Assembly: GCA_937916025.1 (NCBI GenBank)
Contig: CALGGX010000073.1
Span: forward strand, 1 to 8,662
From: an uncultured Selenomonadales bacterium
GTDB lineage: Bacteria > Bacillota_C > Negativicutes > Selenomonadales > Selenomonadaceae
Length of the DNA stretch: 8,662 nucleotides
Reading direction: 5' to 3'
Of this stretch, positions 7,801 through 8,662 are shown in pieces. Positions within the stretch are counted from its first letter, which is position 1. Every line of letters begins with the position of its first letter. Below the pieces are notes generated by a model. It searched no databases and was not told the origin of the DNA. It saw nothing but the letters and a program-made list of their open reading frames with translations. The translations under genes were made by a program, and so were the position numbers.

Positions 7801-8161
7801 CCTTGCATGTTCCGAGTTGACTCGGTTCGCCGGCCTTCGTTCCGATATAAAAATCTGCTTTTTCGCCGTTGCTTTTGATCAGCAAAATGACCGAGCCGCC
7901 GCAAGTGTACAGCGCATTGTAGACGTTAAGCAGTTTCTCCTGATTATTCTCCTCCTTGTCGTAAATCAGCCGATCGATGTGATAAAACCGCGCCATGTTG
8001 TTCAAATTTTGCGTCGACAATTGACTGTCGATCGGCACAATTTCATACTGCCCCAAATCCGGCAAATATTTCTTCATCAAAACATTGTCGGCAAGCGCAT
8101 ACGCCTCGGCGAGTTGCCGTTCCTCTCGCGTTGTCGTTTGCATCAATTCGCTGTTGGCCAT
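4877..8161 (-). CDS. Large HerA/DUF87-type ATPase with Ser/Thr-rich glycine-zipper insert
   Basis: This 1094-residue protein has four parts. Residues 1-235 form an N-terminal domain I cannot name, with LIYDKEENNQEKLLNVYNAL and a strand-rich GGSVILLIKSNG. Residues about 241-400 are extremely rich in Ser, Thr and Gly; inside them, 293-356 is an apolar Gly/Ala/Leu stretch with GLGAGLGAGL that could insert in or line a membrane. Residues about 580-960 are a HerA-like hexameric ATPase domain. This has Walker A GSTGAGKS (604-611, Lys610), the HerA-typical LVIEPAKGEYK, Walker B HVTVLEEAH (Glu831, Glu832), and FVIADQSP. A helical tail follows. HerA/FtsK-type motors pump DNA or protein. Here the lack of NurA or other repair partners and the toxin-immunity genes downstream favour transport or an antagonism role, as inference. 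The ATG at 8161 was preferred over 8191 because AGGTGG lies 9 bases upstream. Usual HerA proteins are about half this length. Confidence 0.9.
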   Translation of the reverse strand: MANSELMQTTTREERQLAEAYALADNVLMKKYLPDLGQYEIVPIDSQLSTQNLNNMARFYHIDRLIYDKEENNQEKLLNVYNALYTCGGSVILLIKSNGEKADFYIGTKAGEPSQLGTCKAVLEKALNGNFKGTQTSLLFGEKELNAMLGKVFEGDMKSIDRSVSAVTSVAGFREGHTMKSGDFVQGLEKLLETTHGEAFSLVIIAKPILPKELDYVRSAYEGLYSQLLPFAATEISYGKNESESVANSITEGVSTGVTTGKTTTKTNSESEGTTTSTSDTTGTSDTKGSTWNGGLGAGLGAGLNAALTAAASAALTVGTGGLTGLLAKVTGTLTGSLSGTLGATLSTTLNANVGYARSTSHTESQSRTVGKSFSKNYTTSIGISSSLSESETKSRTFGQTITATDGTNVNYQTHIERRGVKTLLDRIEIQLKRIDECADLGMWESAAYVIADDAQTSQLVASNYRALIRGKNSGIESSAITVWKAGTVEPTFPRRANRQSSVLDYLKKMEHPLLRESKFSPICVTPAAVISGEELTVAAGLPQQSLPGLPVDNIAKFGREVIYQAKTSARTLPFGKIQHMGQIEKSDVKLDIDLLTSHTFVTGSTGAGKSNAVYKLLQELRLRKIPWLVIEPAKGEYKDVFGGMADVSVYGTNPYKVPNLLQINPFGFPDDVHVLEHVDRLVEIFNACWPMYAAMPTILRESIERAYEACGWSLKFSRNPGQFPTFETLLNVLPQVIDSSAYSADTGSDYKGALVTRVRSLTRGIHGMIFGGDTDMQKLLTEPSIIDLSRVGSQETKSLIMGVLILKLQEFRMSEDTGANSGLRHVTVLEEAHNLLRKTSSEQSQEGSNLQGQSVAMISNAIAEMRTYGEGFVIADQSPTLMDMSVIRNTNTKIILRLPDESDRQLVGKATGLNDIQIEELSGLDMGVAAIFQSKWLEPVLCKIDKFDREKSFKDRYGDAIFKWQDSEGIAVRKFLNNALEVEHGEFSAEDIKEIRKWYGKLNLSETAMYIFENAIEGRPLEDSHKLILLNYAFDQLINNNPRRDDAIEAARHLLVGKLDLEAGDALIRRVTELFMRNLPERFELERPVKRVM
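7254..7277 (-). repeat. Exact 12-bp tandem duplication encoding two LGAG-type units
   Basis: The plus strand reads CCCGCGCCGAGT twice in direct tandem. It encodes the GLGAGLGAG part of the glycine-rich segment of the ATPase, and is in frame, so length changes here would add or remove four residues. Confidence 0.85.
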
Positions 8162-8170
8162 TCGCAACTT

Positions 8171-8176
8171 CCACCT
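8171..8176 (-). promoter_or_regulatory. Ribosome binding site of the ATPase gene
   Basis: AGGTGG on the minus strand lies 9 bases before the ATG at 8161 and shares its first A with the TGA stop of the 63-residue gene upstream. It decides the start against the earlier ATG at 8191, which would lie inside that gene. Confidence 0.75.
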
Positions 8177-8367
8177 CACCGTTCTCTCCAAATCTCTTCA
8201 ATTTCTCTCAGCGCGTCGTTGATGATCTTCTCCGTCGCCTGTTTCTTAAATTCAAAATCCGAAATCGGAATATGTTTTACTCGCGCCGTTGTATTCATCT
8301 TTCGGAACTGATAATTGACCGCCACGCCGAATTGTCGTTTGATGTAATCGATGAACTCTCGGATCAT
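8176..8367 (-). CDS. Small 63-residue hypothetical protein of the ATPase operon
   Basis: I do not recognise this protein. It is a short, charged, mostly helical polypeptide, with MIREFIDYIKRQFG at the N-terminus, a middle strand-like ARVKHIPISDFEF, and a C-terminal helix ending ALREIEEIWRER. It has no membrane segment or cysteine. Its ATG shares one base with the TAA stop of the upstream gene (TAATG), which is a classic stop-restart arrangement. The only GAGG is 2 bases from the start, too near to act normally, so translation probably depends on the upstream ribosomes. Its stop overlaps the ATPase's ribosome binding site. A small adaptor or chaperone for the ATPase or its membrane partner would fit the position, but this is a guess. 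That it is a gene rests on coupling on both sides and normal composition. Confidence 0.65.
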   Translation of the reverse strand: MIREFIDYIKRQFGVAVNYQFRKMNTTARVKHIPISDFEFKKQATEKIINDALREIEEIWRER

Positions 8368-8662
8368 TACCTCGATGACAGAAATATCATGACGATTATC
8401 AGTACGATGACTGCTCCCGCCGCCGCGATCGGAAGGTTCAAAGATTGGTTTGTATTTTGGTTTGTCGCTCGACTGCTCTGACGCGATGTTGTTTGACTGC
8501 TCGGGCTTGTCGACGATTTACGACTCGGATTGGAAGTTTTTTTTTCCGACGAAGGAGCCGAGCCGTAAACAAACCGCCCGACTTCTTTGATGTGATCGAT
8601 CTTCTTTCGACTGAAGTTGTAGATCAACGCCGCATTCAGATAATCCCAATACACGGCATTCC
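8367..8662 (-). CDS. Tail-anchored Ser-rich membrane protein, 5' end outside the window
   Basis: The frame is open to the window edge. A GTG at 8654 could start it, but there is no room to see a ribosome binding site, and the reading frame continues upstream as NAVYWDYLNAAL, so I treat it as the C-terminal part of a larger protein. The visible 98 residues begin with an aromatic helical segment (YWDYLNAALIYNF, then IDHIKEVGRFVYG). A low-complexity Ser/Thr/Asn/Lys linker of about 40 residues follows, then one hydrophobic helix (IAAAGAVIVLIIVMIFL), and only three residues (SSR) after it. This is a tail anchor, which would leave the bulk in the cytoplasm and place the protein at the inner membrane. 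It is the first visible gene of the ATPase operon and could dock the ATPase at the membrane (inference). I do not recognise the family. Confidence 0.75.
   Translation of the reverse strand, partial: NAVYWDYLNAALIYNFSRKKIDHIKEVGRFVYGSAPSSEKKTSNPSRKSSTSPSSQTTSRQSSRATNQNTNQSLNLPIAAAGAVIVLIIVMIFLSSR

Noticed and set aside
4877..8161. ATPase as the HerA DNA-repair helicase
   Set aside because: It is twice the normal length, has a Ser/Thr/Gly-rich insert, and no NurA-type nuclease gene lies beside it in this window.
8162..8191. Start of the ATPase at 8191, ten residues earlier
   Set aside because: It lies inside the 63-residue gene and lacks a ribosome binding site, while AGGTGG stands 9 bases before 8161.

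Overview
The window suggests a Firmicutes-type bacterium. It carries RNase Y and a YmdB-type phosphodiesterase close together, strong AGGAGG-like ribosome binding sites, and TTG/GTG starts. The mixed base composition and an extra gene between rny and ymdB would fit a Negativicutes (Selenomonas-like) relative, but that placement is inference. No tRNA, rRNA, CRISPR array or insertion sequence was seen.

Plus strand, 1-2714: a housekeeping RNA-decay and signalling block. It holds the 3' part of rny (the 5' end lies outside the window), a 174-residue protein of unknown function, a strong rho-independent terminator, and then ymdB with all its metal-binding residues.

Minus strand, 2720-3780: a CatB-like hexapeptide acetyltransferase, convergent with ymdB. 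Its coding strand carries a run of nine G. One extra G would fuse the acetyltransferase to a 133-codon tail that resembles the end of a sugar transferase. The locus is either phase-variable, a decayed fusion gene, or a sequencing artefact.

Minus strand, 3845-8662: a tightly packed accessory operon of at least five genes, read from high to low coordinates. The order is a serine-rich, tail-anchored membrane protein (5' end outside the window), a 63-residue protein joined by a TAATG stop/start, and a 1094-residue HerA/DUF87-type ATPase with a Ser/Thr-rich and glycine-zipper insert. Next come a 228-residue cysteine-rich papain-fold (Tox-PL-like) toxin candidate and an 82-residue YrhB/Imm35-like immunity candidate. 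A two-part hairpin terminator ends it. Every downstream start overlaps, or has its ribosome binding site overlapping, the preceding stop, so the genes are probably made as a unit.

My reading is a toxin-immunity pair packaged with a pumping ATPase and membrane partner. That would make it a candidate toxin-delivery or conflict system that I cannot match to a named one. Evidence for delivery is gene context only.
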